64,000 nt of DNA from CAZBSE01 sp964610385 (GCA_964610385.1 CAZSXW010000006.1:1-64000); one strand, 5' to 3'; counted from the first letter of the stretch, positions 25,084 through 34,835 are shown. Program-made: numbers and translations. The notes: a model not told the origin generated them from the sequence alone.

Positions 25084-26205
25084 ATGAAATATACTGTACA
25101 GGCAGATAAGATATCAAAAAGCTATGGCAGGATCCTGGCTGTAGACGGGGTCAGCTTTAGAGTAAAAGAAGGTGAATTTTTTTCAATTCTTGGGCCGTCG
25201 GGATGCGGTAAGACCACAATTTTAAGGATACTGGGGGGTTTTATAGATCAGGATGCCGGAACAGTTTTAATTGACGGAAAGGATATGAAAGGCATACCTC
25301 CCAACAGAAGAGATACTGCCATGGTCTTTCAGAACCTGGCTCTTTTTCCACATATGAATGTCAGGGAAAATATTATCTATGGATTAAAGAAGAGAAGGTA
25401 TCCGGACATCAGGATCAGGGAGGAACTGGCTGTTATTCTTGACATAGTCAACCTTAAGGGATTTGAATCAAGGAAGATCTCAGAGCTTTCCGGCGGCCAG
25501 CAGCAGAGAGTGGCACTGGCAAGGTCTCTTGTAGTAAAACCTAAAATCTTACTTTTAGATGAGCCTCTGGCTTCACTGGATAAGAAGCTTAGAATTTCCA
25601 TGCAGGAGGAATTAAAAGCGATTCAGAAAAAAATCGGTACTACTTTCCTTTACGTTACACATGATCAGAGTGAAGCTCTTACCATGTCAGATGATATTGC
25701 GGTCATGTATGAGGGAAGTATTATTCAAACAGGAAGCCCCGATATCATCTATAACTGTCCCGAGAGTATATTTGTTGCGGATTTCATCGGCGCAGGTAAT
25801 TTTATTCCTGTCTCTTCGGTAAAAAAGGACGGCAGCATATATGTAATGAAAACCGCAAAGGGTGGAAATATTTTTTTAAGTAGCGACTTTAAAAAGCAGT
25901 GTGATCATATACCTGGAGAAAAGAAAACTGCAGAGTCTGGAGTAGAAATATCACCGCCGGTATTTTTTATTAGACCTGAAAAAATAAGGATATCTGGAAG
26001 GAAAAAGGAAGTCAGAAACTGCTTTGAGGGAGAGGTAAGATCAACTGTATTTGAAGGGCCGGATATAAAGATCGAGGTGGATTCGAAAGAACTGGGGAAT
26101 GTCAAAATTGAAATAAAAAATGTTGGAAGCCTTCCCGATTTCAAACAGAGTTCGAATATCTTGTTTTACTGGGAGCAAAACGACGGGATTCTTCTGGAAT
26201 ACTGA
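25084..26205 (+). CDS. potA: Spermidine/putrescine ABC transporter ATPase PotA
   Basis: A 373-residue ATPase with Walker A GPSGCGKTT (about residues 39-47), Q-loop MVFQNLALFPHM, signature LSGGQQQRVALARSL and Walker B ILLLDEPLASLD. The last 120 residues form the TOBE-type regulatory domain, including FIRPEKIRI. It completes the polyamine importer. The ATG lacks a strong ribosome binding site. The gene ends about 70 bp before a convergent gene, and a run of T follows the stop without an evident stem. Confidence 0.9.
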   Translation: MKYTVQADKISKSYGRILAVDGVSFRVKEGEFFSILGPSGCGKTTILRILGGFIDQDAGTVLIDGKDMKGIPPNRRDTAMVFQNLALFPHMNVRENIIYGLKKRRYPDIRIREELAVILDIVNLKGFESRKISELSGGQQQRVALARSLVVKPKILLLDEPLASLDKKLRISMQEELKAIQKKIGTTFLYVTHDQSEALTMSDDIAVMYEGSIIQTGSPDIIYNCPESIFVADFIGAGNFIPVSSVKKDGSIYVMKTAKGGNIFLSSDFKKQCDHIPGEKKTAESGVEISPPVFFIRPEKIRISGRKKEVRNCFEGEVRSTVFEGPDIKIEVDSKELGNVKIEIKNVGSLPDFKQSSNILFYWEQNDGILLEY

Positions 26206-26272
26206 TTTTTTTTATAGAATAAACGGTATCTGGTATGAAAATACTTTTATAAGATAAAAGCAGTACAAGTTC

Positions 26273-27271
26273 TTAAATATTTTTTAAGTCTTTGAATTTT
26301 TCCGGATAGCAGGCTTTCATAGTAGAGATAATCGATTCTTTCAGTCCACCTCTCCCGTATCTTAGTTTTTCTGCTGTATCAGAAGGATCAAAGAACAGAT
26401 TGTTAGTCAGGATGTCGCTCATAAGATACCTGGCATCAAGACCTCCCTCAAGCCCTTTTTTCTTCCATCTCCTATTTATCATGATACCTGCTGTAATAGA
26501 TATGAATCGGGGAATATTTATTATTTTTTTATTCATTCCTACGGCTTTAAACATCATATCCAGCATTTCATTGTATGAGTGGTTTTCGTCCCCCACGGTA
26601 TAATGCCTTCTGTGTTCTCCGTGTTCCAGAGCTCCTATGATCGCTTCACCGACATGCTCTACTGCGATCATATTTGTCCCGCCCTTTGGGAAGAATATGA
26701 TTTTACTTTTTATGAAACCATCCAGGAAGACATCCTTCCATAAGGGAATGCGGTTAGGCATAGAACCGAATATGTAAGGAAGCTCTAGAATCATAACTGC
26801 CATTTTGTTGCCACCTGCAGAAACAGCACGCTCCGACTGTTCCACACGGCATCTTATATAGGGATGGTGTTTGCTTAGTCCTTTTTCCGGCCAGTGCCTG
26901 TCAAAATACGCAAAATATGAATTGAGGATGACGCATTTTTTAACACCAGCCTTTCGTGCTGCAGTGACTGTTTTTTCACAAGCCACTACAAGTCTTGGGT
27001 GAAAAAATTCATAGGCGGGGATTGGTGGTGTTATTCTATCATCGGGACCCACTGCATACACCATAGCATCATAACCGGTAAAGTGTTTTTTAAGTTTATC
27101 TTCTGAAAGTTCAAATACATCACCATAACGCACATTTACTTTTTTAGGATACCACTTCCCAAGATCTATATCGTCAATTGCAAGAGTATCAACAGAGTAT
27201 CCCCTATCCAGTGCTACAAGCAGTGCATGATAGCCAAGAAATCCTGTTCCTCCTACAATTATGATTTTCAT
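26273..27271 (-). CDS. NAD-dependent epimerase/dehydratase (extended SDR)
   Basis: A 332-residue extended short-chain dehydrogenase. The frame is open to 27385, but the Rossmann motif MKIIIVGGTGFLGYHA shows that translation starts at the ATG at 27271. Conserved positions include YAVGPDDR and the LNSYFAYF segment; the classical Y-x3-K is not obvious, the nearest candidate being the tyrosine in HHPYIRCRVEQSE. Substrates in this family are usually nucleotide sugars, but isoprenoid or steroid relatives exist, and the sequence does not decide. It stands alone between convergent potA and divergent L,D-transpeptidase genes. Confidence 0.7.
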   Translation of the reverse strand: MKIIIVGGTGFLGYHALLVALDRGYSVDTLAIDDIDLGKWYPKKVNVRYGDVFELSEDKLKKHFTGYDAMVYAVGPDDRITPPIPAYEFFHPRLVVACEKTVTAARKAGVKKCVILNSYFAYFDRHWPEKGLSKHHPYIRCRVEQSERAVSAGGNKMAVMILELPYIFGSMPNRIPLWKDVFLDGFIKSKIIFFPKGGTNMIAVEHVGEAIIGALEHGEHRRHYTVGDENHSYNEMLDMMFKAVGMNKKIINIPRFISITAGIMINRRWKKKGLEGGLDARYLMSDILTNNLFFDPSDTAEKLRYGRGGLKESIISTMKACYPEKFKDLKNI

Positions 27272-27571
27272 ATCTATTTTTTGCTTATGATAAGTTTTTA
27301 CTGAAATTGATTTCATTAAAATAGAAAGTCTTAAATATGTCAAATTTTTAACCTGTATTGTGCAGGATGATACTGTTACTGGCAATTACTATAGTCTAAT
27401 AGTATTAATGGAATAGTATAATTTTAAAAGTCTAAATATTTATTTGTGGGATTTGTTGATTTGGTAACAGAAGAACTACAAGTGTACTCTGATGGTGTTA
27501 CAGCAATGTAGTATTCAAATCTTGACTTAACTCTATTATAATTATTTTATTAGATTTTATTTGGAGATGGT

Positions 27572-28303
27572 TTGATCAGACAGAAGTTATTTAATTTTTT
27601 AAAAAAGCAGACCTCAAGAGTGCTGCAGGAGAAGACTGATTTGATAATAGTATCAGTTTTTCTAATTATGATCATATTCTGTATTATAAGTAGCGCTGTA
27701 TTTCAAAGAGATGACCAAGAAGCTCCTCAGGATCGATTGGAAGTTGCCGGTATCTATGAAAGCAACCTTGCCGCTGTAAGTGAGGGTTCTGCTGGAGATG
27801 ACATTTCGGAGCCGGCCGGTTCGGATCCATCAGGCGCATCGGCAGATGAAGAAATACAGGAGGAGAACAGCGGGATGGATGATTTGGTTCTGGAACCTGA
27901 AGGAGAACAGATTATTGATTTCAGCAATAGTGATAATTTTAAAATTGAAGTAGACATTAAAAAACAGAGAGCGTTCGTATATTATAAAGGAGAGATCATA
28001 AAGGAGATGATATGCTCCTCGGGAGCTGACAGTTCACCTACCCCTACGGGGGAATTTACTACCTCACAGAAGATCGAATATGATTGGGTAGACAGGTTTG
28101 ATATGGGAGCATATTACTGGATCAGATTTTATAAGAGTTATCTTTTTCACAGTATTCCTTTTGATAAAGACGGAAATATGATCGTTGAGGAATATGAAAA
28201 ACTTGGAAGCCCTGCAAGTCATGGTTGTATCAGATTGGACTTGAAAAATGCAAAGTGGCTGTATGAGAAGCTGCCGTTAGGGGTAAAGGTGTGGATATAT
28301 TGA
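27572..28303 (+). CDS. Membrane-anchored L,D-transpeptidase (YkuD domain)
   Basis: A 243-residue cell-wall enzyme. One membrane segment (about residues 22-42) is followed by an acidic, Ser/Gly/Glu-rich linker and a C-terminal YkuD domain (about residues 125-243). The active-site motif S-x-GC-IRL appears as ASHGCIRLDL, with the upstream histidine in YLFHSIPF. It cross-links peptidoglycan stem peptides or attaches proteins outside the membrane. The TTG start at 27572 is supported by GGAG at 27563. It appears to be monocistronic. Confidence 0.85.
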   Translation: MIRQKLFNFLKKQTSRVLQEKTDLIIVSVFLIMIIFCIISSAVFQRDDQEAPQDRLEVAGIYESNLAAVSEGSAGDDISEPAGSDPSGASADEEIQEENSGMDDLVLEPEGEQIIDFSNSDNFKIEVDIKKQRAFVYYKGEIIKEMICSSGADSSPTPTGEFTTSQKIEYDWVDRFDMGAYYWIRFYKSYLFHSIPFDKDGNMIVEEYEKLGSPASHGCIRLDLKNAKWLYEKLPLGVKVWIY

Positions 28304-28489
28304 CAGCTGCACATAGGTACTGATTTAAAGTCATAATAAAACCATTTTAACTAAAAAAGTATCCTGTTTATTAATTGACAAAATAAACCCCTGGAACATA
28401 GTATATAATAATGTCGAATATCACAATTTATGCGACACTTTTTAAGCCGATGTGATACTGGAGTCTTTATTGCTTCAAATTACCTGTCT

Positions 28490-29113
28490 TTATCCATAAA
28501 TTATTATCACTACAATCCAACAAGTTGCAGCAGCTATAGAGCAAAGGGAATAGTATTTTCTGCTTCTAATGAAAGAAACACCAATCTGTTTTACCAAGGC
28601 TACAGCGGGAAAGACTACCCCCCCTATCAATCCAGCCACAAGACCCTTGGATAAAATAGTAGGAATAAGGACAGCCAGATCACCAAGCCGTAGTTTAGCA
28701 TCTGAAAAGAATAAAGGAGTAACAATCTGACTCATCACATAGGCGAGAGTATAACAGGCATAAGCAGTGACTATGCCTGCACATATTTTAATACTTATAC
28801 TTTCTGCTTTTTCTATATTTGAAGAGAAGGTAAACCAGACCAGCTCAAAGACAGCTCCCTCGGCGACGACTGCTATAACTGAACAAATTACACATCCTCC
28901 TAATGGATTGAAAGCTATTAGAGCTGCCGCTACAAGTGCCATTCCTGCCTGCATGCCTTTTTGATTATATATAAATCTCGTGGCTGTCATTATTCCTAGA
29001 GCTACAACTCCAGTAAGCACACTTCCCGGAAGATGACTTCCCAGGACACACTCCAATAGACCCCAGATAGAACCGAAAACCACTACTCCCAATATTATTT
29101 TTGTTTTATTCAT
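28490..29113 (-). CDS. Integral membrane protein linked to the formate dehydrogenase module
   Basis: A 207-residue protein with about six hydrophobic segments and glycine-rich turns (for example IWGLLECVLGSHLPGSVLTG). I do not recognise the family; the size and topology resemble ECF-transporter S components or small scaffold proteins, without proof. Its ATG overlaps the stop codon of the upstream molybdopterin-domain-like gene as ATGA, so the two are translationally coupled, and it is the last gene of the minus-strand formate dehydrogenase run. A role in metal or cofactor supply, or in anchoring, is possible. Confidence 0.5.
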   Translation of the reverse strand: MNKTKIILGVVVFGSIWGLLECVLGSHLPGSVLTGVVALGIMTATRFIYNQKGMQAGMALVAAALIAFNPLGGCVICSVIAVVAEGAVFELVWFTFSSNIEKAESISIKICAGIVTAYACYTLAYVMSQIVTPLFFSDAKLRLGDLAVLIPTILSKGLVAGLIGGVVFPAVALVKQIGVSFIRSRKYYSLCSIAAATCWIVVIIIYG

Positions 29114-29517
29114 TTCTCCCTTATCTCTATTTTAGTTGTATTTTTTATCCAATACTGTTGAGGCAAATCAGAGAAAACAACTCGTTTTTCACTGGTAAAT
29201 ATCCCTTCTTGAATACTTTCCCACTCCACTGTTTTTTGATATCCATCTTCTGCTATTATCGTATATTCCTGTGCTTCCGGATTTTCTATTCCTGCTTTGT
29301 TAATAATTTCTGCCAGAGACACTCCCTGATATTCTTCTACTGTTGTTAACTCTGAGGTGTCGAAAAGCTCATTGAGAGAAAATTCTGTTTCTCCTACAAG
29401 TAAACCTTCGGTCTTCTCGGTACCCTTAAATAAAGTTACGTAAAGAGTAGACCCTACGCCAATAACTATTAAAATAGCCACCAGCAAAATGAGAAACCTT
29501 TTCTTTCCTTTCACCAT
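29110..29517 (-). CDS. Membrane-anchored small molybdopterin-domain-like protein
   Basis: A 135-residue protein with one N-terminal membrane segment (about residues 7-29) and an extracellular domain. The domain, with YQGVSLAEIINKAGI and YTIIAEDGYQKTVEW, resembles the short version of the oxidoreductase molybdopterin-binding (sulfite-oxidase-like) fold found in many anaerobes, lacking the cofactor-binding cysteine. It probably does not bind molybdopterin. Position between mobA and a membrane protein, just downstream of formate dehydrogenase, suggests a linked role, unknown in detail. Confidence 0.55.
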   Translation of the reverse strand: MVKGKKRFLILLVAILIVIGVGSTLYVTLFKGTEKTEGLLVGETEFSLNELFDTSELTTVEEYQGVSLAEIINKAGIENPEAQEYTIIAEDGYQKTVEWESIQEGIFTSEKRVVFSDLPQQYWIKNTTKIEIREK

Positions 29518-29559
29518 TTACCTCCTTACCTTATGTAAGCTTTTATGATAAACATTGTA

Positions 29560-30144
29560 TTATCTGTTATTTACTATTCTTCTCGCCTTCTTTAAATGAA
29601 ATGGCGTATTAATATTAAAGAAAAACTCCCGCCAATTTCCGAATTTTTCCATCTCTTCTTCCGTAATGTATTTCACCTTTACCTTAGGAAAAATAGATTG
29701 AATACTGCAGGTCCCTTGCTCTATATTCTCTTTTATCACAGGAATGATACTTTTTGAATACACGGCATGTAAGGGCTCAAAACGTTCACCGTATTTGGGA
29801 ATCAGCACATTATAATCAGTCTTTTTTCTAACCATATATTGAATTAAGTCTATATTAAGAAAAGGCATATCACAGCCACAAATAAAGTTATATTTACTTT
29901 GGGATACTGATAGTCCTGTATAAATTCCTCCTAAAGGTCCTTTTTCAGAAACTATATCTTTTACTAATCTTACTTCTGAAAATCGGCAATCAGGAAAAGA
30001 GTTACAGATTATAAAAACATCATCGAAAACGATTTTTAGTTTTTCTACAATTGTCTCTATTACCAGATTTTTATTAATTTGTAGCAAGAGTTTATTTTTT
30101 TTCATCCGCCGGCTTTTTCCTCCGGCGAGAATTATACCAGTCAT
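29560..30144 (-). CDS. mobA: Molybdenum cofactor guanylyltransferase
   Basis: A 194-residue nucleotidyltransferase that adds GMP to molybdopterin to make the dinucleotide cofactor needed by formate dehydrogenase. The N-terminal LAGGKSRRMKKNKLL has the GTP-binding glycine loop and the conserved lysine; GPLGGIYTGL and FICGCDMPFL are the other family blocks, the latter with the metal-binding Asp. It lies 13 bp downstream of the NuoF-like gene, in the same operon as its presumed target enzyme. Confidence 0.88.
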   Translation of the reverse strand: MTGIILAGGKSRRMKKNKLLLQINKNLVIETIVEKLKIVFDDVFIICNSFPDCRFSEVRLVKDIVSEKGPLGGIYTGLSVSQSKYNFICGCDMPFLNIDLIQYMVRKKTDYNVLIPKYGERFEPLHAVYSKSIIPVIKENIEQGTCSIQSIFPKVKVKYITEEEMEKFGNWREFFFNINTPFHLKKARRIVNNR

Positions 30145-30157
30145 TTTGTCTCTTTTT

Positions 30158-31447
30158 TTATATTTTACAAACCCCTGTGGGGCATCTTCCTTTTATATGT
30201 TCGGTGATCTCTTCTTGAAAATATTTTAAAATCGTGGAAATGGGTAAAATCAGCGATTGGCCAAGAGCACAAAGAGAAGTCTTTTGCATCACTTTGGCCA
30301 TATGAAGTATTAGATCAATATCATCCTCCTTACCCTTTCCCCGGGAAATAGCAGTGGCTAGTTCTAGAAGTTTTTTTGTTCCTGCTCGACAAGGAGTGCA
30401 CTTGCCACAGGACTCGCGTTTAAAAAAGTTCAAGAAACATTTTAGCATATCCAGAGCACAGGTAGTCTCGTCCATTACCAGGATAGCTCCCGAGCCCAAG
30501 ATTAGTCCTTTTTCTCCGAGAGAGGTGTAATCGAGAGGTACATCAAGCATATCCTCACCTAAGATAGCTCCCACTGCTCCTCCTACTTGAGCCATTTTAA
30601 ATTTACCGTCTCGCATCCCATGAGCATAACGAGTAATAATTTCTCTTAAAGTGATACCCATGGGGGCTTCAATCAAACCGGCCTCTTTAACCTGCCCCGA
30701 TATTGCATAAACCTTTGTTCCCGGGCACTCTTTTGTTCCAGAAGTCCTGAACCAATCTGCACCCTTAAGAATAATAGGAGCGATATTGGCTAATGTTTCT
30801 ACATTATTGATAAGTGTTGGTTTCCCCCAAAGACCGCTACTTGAAGGAAAGGGTGGTTTAAAGCGGGGAGTACTGCGTTTACCTTCCAGAGATTCTATTA
30901 AAGCAGTCTCTTCCCCACAAACATAGGAACCTGCCCCCTGATGAATCTCGATCTGGAAGTCGAATCCGCTTCCAAGAATATCCTCACCTAAGAATCTATG
31001 CTCTCTGGCCTGTTTGAGTGCCTTATTGAATCGGTTAATGGAAAGGAGATATTCTCCACGAATATAAATATAGCCGTAATGGGCACCCACAGCATATCCA
31101 GCAATTATCATTCCCTCGATAATCTTATGGGGATCACCTTCTAAAATAGCCCTATCCTTAAATGTTCCTGGCTCTCCCTCATCAGCATTACAGATAATAT
31201 ATTTAGGAGCATCTTTTGCTTTAGCTGTAAACTCCCATTTTAAACCGGTGGGAAATGCTGCTCCGCCCCGGCCTTGCAGGCCTGAGGCCTTAATTTCACT
31301 GAGTACTTGCTTCGGTTTCATCTCCCGTAAAACCTTACCCACTGCTTTGTAACCATCTTGAACAATATATTCTTCAATGCTTTCCGGATTAATCCTGCCA
31401 TAATTCTCCAGGACAACTCGCAGTGGACTTTTTAGTTCTTTTATCAT
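30158..31447 (-). CDS. NuoF-like NADH-binding subunit of formate dehydrogenase
   Basis: A 429-residue flavoprotein related to NuoF/HydB and the beta subunit of NAD-dependent formate dehydrogenases. GRGGAAFPTGLKW with its glycine-rich stretch (near residue 60) binds NADH and FMN, ICNADEGEPGTFKDR follows, and SCGKCTPCRAG near residue 350 ligates a 4Fe-4S cluster. It overlaps the NuoE-like gene by 4 bp. Together with the large subunit it should pass formate electrons to NAD, possibly with ferredoxin in a bifurcating mode. The long ferredoxin tail found in HydB is absent. Confidence 0.87.
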   Translation of the reverse strand: MIKELKSPLRVVLENYGRINPESIEEYIVQDGYKAVGKVLREMKPKQVLSEIKASGLQGRGGAAFPTGLKWEFTAKAKDAPKYIICNADEGEPGTFKDRAILEGDPHKIIEGMIIAGYAVGAHYGYIYIRGEYLLSINRFNKALKQAREHRFLGEDILGSGFDFQIEIHQGAGSYVCGEETALIESLEGKRSTPRFKPPFPSSSGLWGKPTLINNVETLANIAPIILKGADWFRTSGTKECPGTKVYAISGQVKEAGLIEAPMGITLREIITRYAHGMRDGKFKMAQVGGAVGAILGEDMLDVPLDYTSLGEKGLILGSGAILVMDETTCALDMLKCFLNFFKRESCGKCTPCRAGTKKLLELATAISRGKGKEDDIDLILHMAKVMQKTSLCALGQSLILPISTILKYFQEEITEHIKGRCPTGVCKI

Positions 31448-31881
31448 TTCTTCTTCCTTAACTCTCTCAAAATTTCTCTAATTTTTTGGGGAGTCAAGTT
31501 GTCGTAAACTTTCTCATTAATCATCATTGCCGGTGCTTCATTACATATCCCCAGACAACTTACCTCTTCTATAGTAAACTTGCCATCGGCTGTTGTTTCT
31601 CCAACTTTAATCTTTAATTCTTTCTCTAAAACTTTAAAAATACTCTTCGACCCCATTAGGTGACAGGGTCCACTGTCGCAAATCCGAATTACATACTCAC
31701 CCCGCGGTTTTAAGCTAAACAGTGAGTAAAAAGTAGCCACACCATAAACCTCGCTATAACTTAAACCTGCCTCCTGAGCAATAAGCTTCAACTTATATTC
31801 AGTAATGTAATTATGCTTGTTTGCCCTTTGCTCTTTGTTTAAAAGGGCAATGATATCTTTTTCTTTATTTCTTAACTTCAT
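31444..31881 (-). CDS. NuoE-like 2Fe-2S subunit of formate dehydrogenase
   Basis: A 145-residue thioredoxin-fold ferredoxin of the NuoE/HydC type. Four cysteines for one 2Fe-2S cluster are visible: CDSGPC (C-x4-C) and CLGIC (C-x3-C). The helical N-terminus (about 50 residues) carries the YSEVYGVATFYSLF motif that contacts the NuoF partner. Start and stop overlap or abut the flanking genes (4 bp overlap with NuoF; 2 bp from the large subunit), so the three are co-translated. Confidence 0.88.
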   Translation of the reverse strand: MKLRNKEKDIIALLNKEQRANKHNYITEYKLKLIAQEAGLSYSEVYGVATFYSLFSLKPRGEYVIRICDSGPCHLMGSKSIFKVLEKELKIKVGETTADGKFTIEEVSCLGICNEAPAMMINEKVYDNLTPQKIREILRELRKKK

Positions 31882-31883
31882 TT

Positions 31884-34580
31884 TTAAATTCTTTCTATCT
31901 TTACGGCTGACACTTTATATTCAGGAATTTTAGCCACAGGGTCTAGAGCATCATTGGTTAAAAGGTTTGCTGCTGATTCCGCAAAATGGAAAGTCATAAA
32001 GACTACTCCCTTATCCACACGGTCGGTGATTTTTACTTTAACTTTAAGCTTTCCACGACGTGAGCTTACCCTCACCCAATCATTATTTTTAATTTTTAAT
32101 TTTTCTGCGTCTTGTGGATTAATCTCTAAAAAGCCTTTGGGGGCAATACTATCCAGTGGTTTTGACCTGCGGGATAAAGAGCCAGTATGAAAATGGTAGA
32201 GAACTCTACCCGTGGAGAGAAGGAAGGGATATTCTTTATTGGGTAGTTCTGCTGGGGGAATATAATCTACAGGAGTAAAAAGACCCCTTCCCCGAGTAAA
32301 TTTATCTTTATGTAAATAGGGTGTACCTGGATGTTCGCGACTCGGGCACGGCCACTGTAAGCCCTGTCCTTCTAAGCGATTAAAATGGACACCGCCATAA
32401 ATAGGAGTTAAAGAAGCAATCTCGTCCATTATCTCTCTTGGCGAATGATAAGCTATTGGATAGCCCATTCTCTTACCTATTTCCATGATAATCTTCCAGT
32501 CCTCTTTGCTTTTTCCAATGGGAGGAATTGCCTTATGTAGAAGCTGAATTCTGCGGCATGTATTGGTGAAAGTTCCCTCTTTTTCAGCAAAAGATACGCC
32601 AGGAAGGACCACATCAGCGAGTTCGGCTGTCTCAGTTAAAAAAATATCCTGAACTACTAAGAAATCAAGGTTTTCCAGTCCTTCTCTTACATGATTAAGA
32701 TTGGGATCGCTGAGCATAGGATTTTCACCCATTATGTAAAGCCCTTTAATCTCACCTTTGCTTGCTGCATCTATGATCTCTACTACAGTTAGCCCTTCCT
32801 TTGAAGGAAGCTTTACTCCCCAGGTGGTTTCAAAGTTCTCTCTAATTTTCGCCTCACTTACCCTCTGGTAACCCGGAAAAACATTGGGTAAGGCTCCCAA
32901 ATCACAAGCACCCTGGACATTATTCTGTCCACGTAGAGGATTAACACCAGTACCTTCTCGCCCCACATTGCCGCAGAGCATAGCTAAATTGGCCAGGGAT
33001 AAAACATTATCAGTCCCTGTAGTATGTTGAGTTATACCCATAGCAAAAACAATAGAGCCTCTATCTGCTTTTCCATACATTCTTGCAGCAGTAATCAATT
33101 TTTCTTCAGGTATACCGGTAATTTTCTCTACTTTTCCAGGAGTATATTTAGAGACTACTTTCCTGAATTCATCAAAGTTTTCTGTACGATTTCTTAAGAA
33201 TTCTTTATTATAAAGGCCTTCATTAATAATTACATTCATCAGACCATTAATCCATGCAACATCGGTTCCACTTTTTTGCCTTAACCAGATTTCGGCATAT
33301 TCAGTTAACTCGATTGCTCGTGGGTCTACTACTATTAATTTTGTACCATTATAAGCTGCCAGGTGTTTAAAATAGCTTCCAATTATCGGGTGGTTCTCCG
33401 TAGTATTAGAACCGGTTACTAAAATGACATCTGCTCTCTCAAAATCCCAGATAGAATTGGTCATTGCTCCACTGCCAAAAGCGCGAGCAAGGCCAGCCAC
33501 AGTAGAAGCATGACAAAGACGAGCACAGTGGTCAACATTATTAGTGCCGAAGCAGATGCGGATAAACTTTTGAAATAGATAATTTTCCTCATTAGTACAC
33601 TTAGCTGATGATAATCCAGCTAAAGCATCACTGCCGTATTTATCCTTCAATTCCTTAAATTTAGTGGTTACTAAATTTAGCGCTTCATCCCAGCTTGCTT
33701 CTTCAAATTTTCCATTGTGTTTAATTAAGGGAGTAGTAAGGCGGTCTTTGTGATGGACATAGTCAAGTCCAAAACGTCCTTTAACACAGAGACTTCCTTT
33801 ATTGTCAGGACCCTTCTCAACTCCATAGACTTTTACGATTCTATCATTTTTAATGTTTAATTCTATCTGACAGCCAACTCCACAATAAGGGCAAGTAGTT
33901 TGTACTTTTCGAAACTCCCAGCTCCTACCTTGAAACCGGGCTAATTTTTCAGTTAATGCACCAGTAGGGCATGCTTGGATGCAAGCTCCACAAGAGACAC
34001 AGTCAGTGTCTGCCAGCGGTTGGTCTAATCCCGAAATAAGAAATGTACCGCTGCCGCGATCAGCAAAATTTAATACCCTCTGAACTGTAATTTCGGCACA
34101 GGCACGCACACATCGTCCACAAAGAATACATTTATTAAGATCTTTTTGGATTACCGGGCTGGAATCTTCAATAGGCTCAATTGACTTACTGACGGGAAAA
34201 CGTATCCTATCAATACCCAATTCATAAGCTAGATCCTGAAGCTCACACTGACCATTACTCTCACAAAATAAACAATCATGCTCATGCTCTGATAGGATTA
34301 GTTCTACAATCAATTTCCGCGCATCATCTATTTCCTCATCGGAGGTTATAACATTCATCCCTTCAACTACTTCTGTTGTACAGGCAGTTTCCCAGCTTGG
34401 CCTATCATTAATCTTTACCATGCAGACCCGACAGCTTCCAGCAATACTTAAGCCTTTTTTATAGCATAAATGAGGAATTTTAATTCCATTGGCTAAAGCT
34501 ACCTCCATGATGGTAGAACCTTTTTCTGCCTGAATAAGTTTGCCATTAATAGTTAGATTTACTGTATTGTTCTTTTCCAA
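31884..34580 (-). CDS. fdhA: Formate dehydrogenase, molybdopterin large subunit (Cys type) with NuoG-like domains
   Basis: An 898-residue protein. Residues 1-80 are a 2Fe-2S ferredoxin (Cys39, Cys50, Cys53, Cys67); next come a His/Cys cluster site (HEHDCLFCESNGQC), two 4Fe-4S centres (from Cys151 and Cys184) and the molybdopterin Fe-S motif CPYCGVGC at 230-237. The catalytic domain has Cys356 in ARLCHASTVAGL where many formate dehydrogenases have selenocysteine; the codon is TGT, so no selenium is used. The C-terminal part is the dinucleotide-binding domain (LLSTGRVLYHFHTGS). It oxidises formate or reduces CO2 together with the NuoE- and NuoF-like subunits. First gene of the minus-strand operon. 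Confidence 0.88.
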   Translation of the reverse strand: MEKNNTVNLTINGKLIQAEKGSTIMEVALANGIKIPHLCYKKGLSIAGSCRVCMVKINDRPSWETACTTEVVEGMNVITSDEEIDDARKLIVELILSEHEHDCLFCESNGQCELQDLAYELGIDRIRFPVSKSIEPIEDSSPVIQKDLNKCILCGRCVRACAEITVQRVLNFADRGSGTFLISGLDQPLADTDCVSCGACIQACPTGALTEKLARFQGRSWEFRKVQTTCPYCGVGCQIELNIKNDRIVKVYGVEKGPDNKGSLCVKGRFGLDYVHHKDRLTTPLIKHNGKFEEASWDEALNLVTTKFKELKDKYGSDALAGLSSAKCTNEENYLFQKFIRICFGTNNVDHCARLCHASTVAGLARAFGSGAMTNSIWDFERADVILVTGSNTTENHPIIGSYFKHLAAYNGTKLIVVDPRAIELTEYAEIWLRQKSGTDVAWINGLMNVIINEGLYNKEFLRNRTENFDEFRKVVSKYTPGKVEKITGIPEEKLITAARMYGKADRGSIVFAMGITQHTTGTDNVLSLANLAMLCGNVGREGTGVNPLRGQNNVQGACDLGALPNVFPGYQRVSEAKIRENFETTWGVKLPSKEGLTVVEIIDAASKGEIKGLYIMGENPMLSDPNLNHVREGLENLDFLVVQDIFLTETAELADVVLPGVSFAEKEGTFTNTCRRIQLLHKAIPPIGKSKEDWKIIMEIGKRMGYPIAYHSPREIMDEIASLTPIYGGVHFNRLEGQGLQWPCPSREHPGTPYLHKDKFTRGRGLFTPVDYIPPAELPNKEYPFLLSTGRVLYHFHTGSLSRRSKPLDSIAPKGFLEINPQDAEKLKIKNNDWVRVSSRRGKLKVKVKITDRVDKGVVFMTFHFAESAANLLTNDALDPVAKIPEYKVSAVKIERI

Positions 34581-34835
34581 ATTCTTCTTTAAATAATTTA
34601 ATTTTAACAGTTTATCCTGAAGCTCTGAGTTTTTTTAAGCTTGGCTGGATTTATCTTATCGCAATTATTTTCTATTTTCTTCTTTTTATCTTTCAAAATA
34701 TTATCTAAAACAAGATGATAAAAGTAAAGAGTTTAAAATTATTAGTTAGAATTAAAGTTTTAAATTATAAATGATATTATTAAAAGTATCGGATGCAATT
34801 ATATAAGAAAATATTACAGAATTTATAAAATCATA

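Noticed and set aside
27272..27385. Longer N-terminal form of the epimerase
   Set aside because: The added residues precede the Rossmann fold start and show no family similarity; the ATG at 27271 begins exactly at the expected beta strand.
28430..28654. 74-residue plus-strand frame
   Set aside because: It is antisense to the membrane protein at 28490-29113, lacks a ribosome binding site and has no family resemblance.
33500..33560. Possible selenocysteine in the formate dehydrogenase
   Set aside because: The codon at the active-site position is TGT on the minus strand, and the frame is continuous.
34581..34835. Replication origin next to recF
   Set aside because: No cluster of DnaA boxes or 13-mer-like repeats is evident, and dnaA and dnaN are absent.
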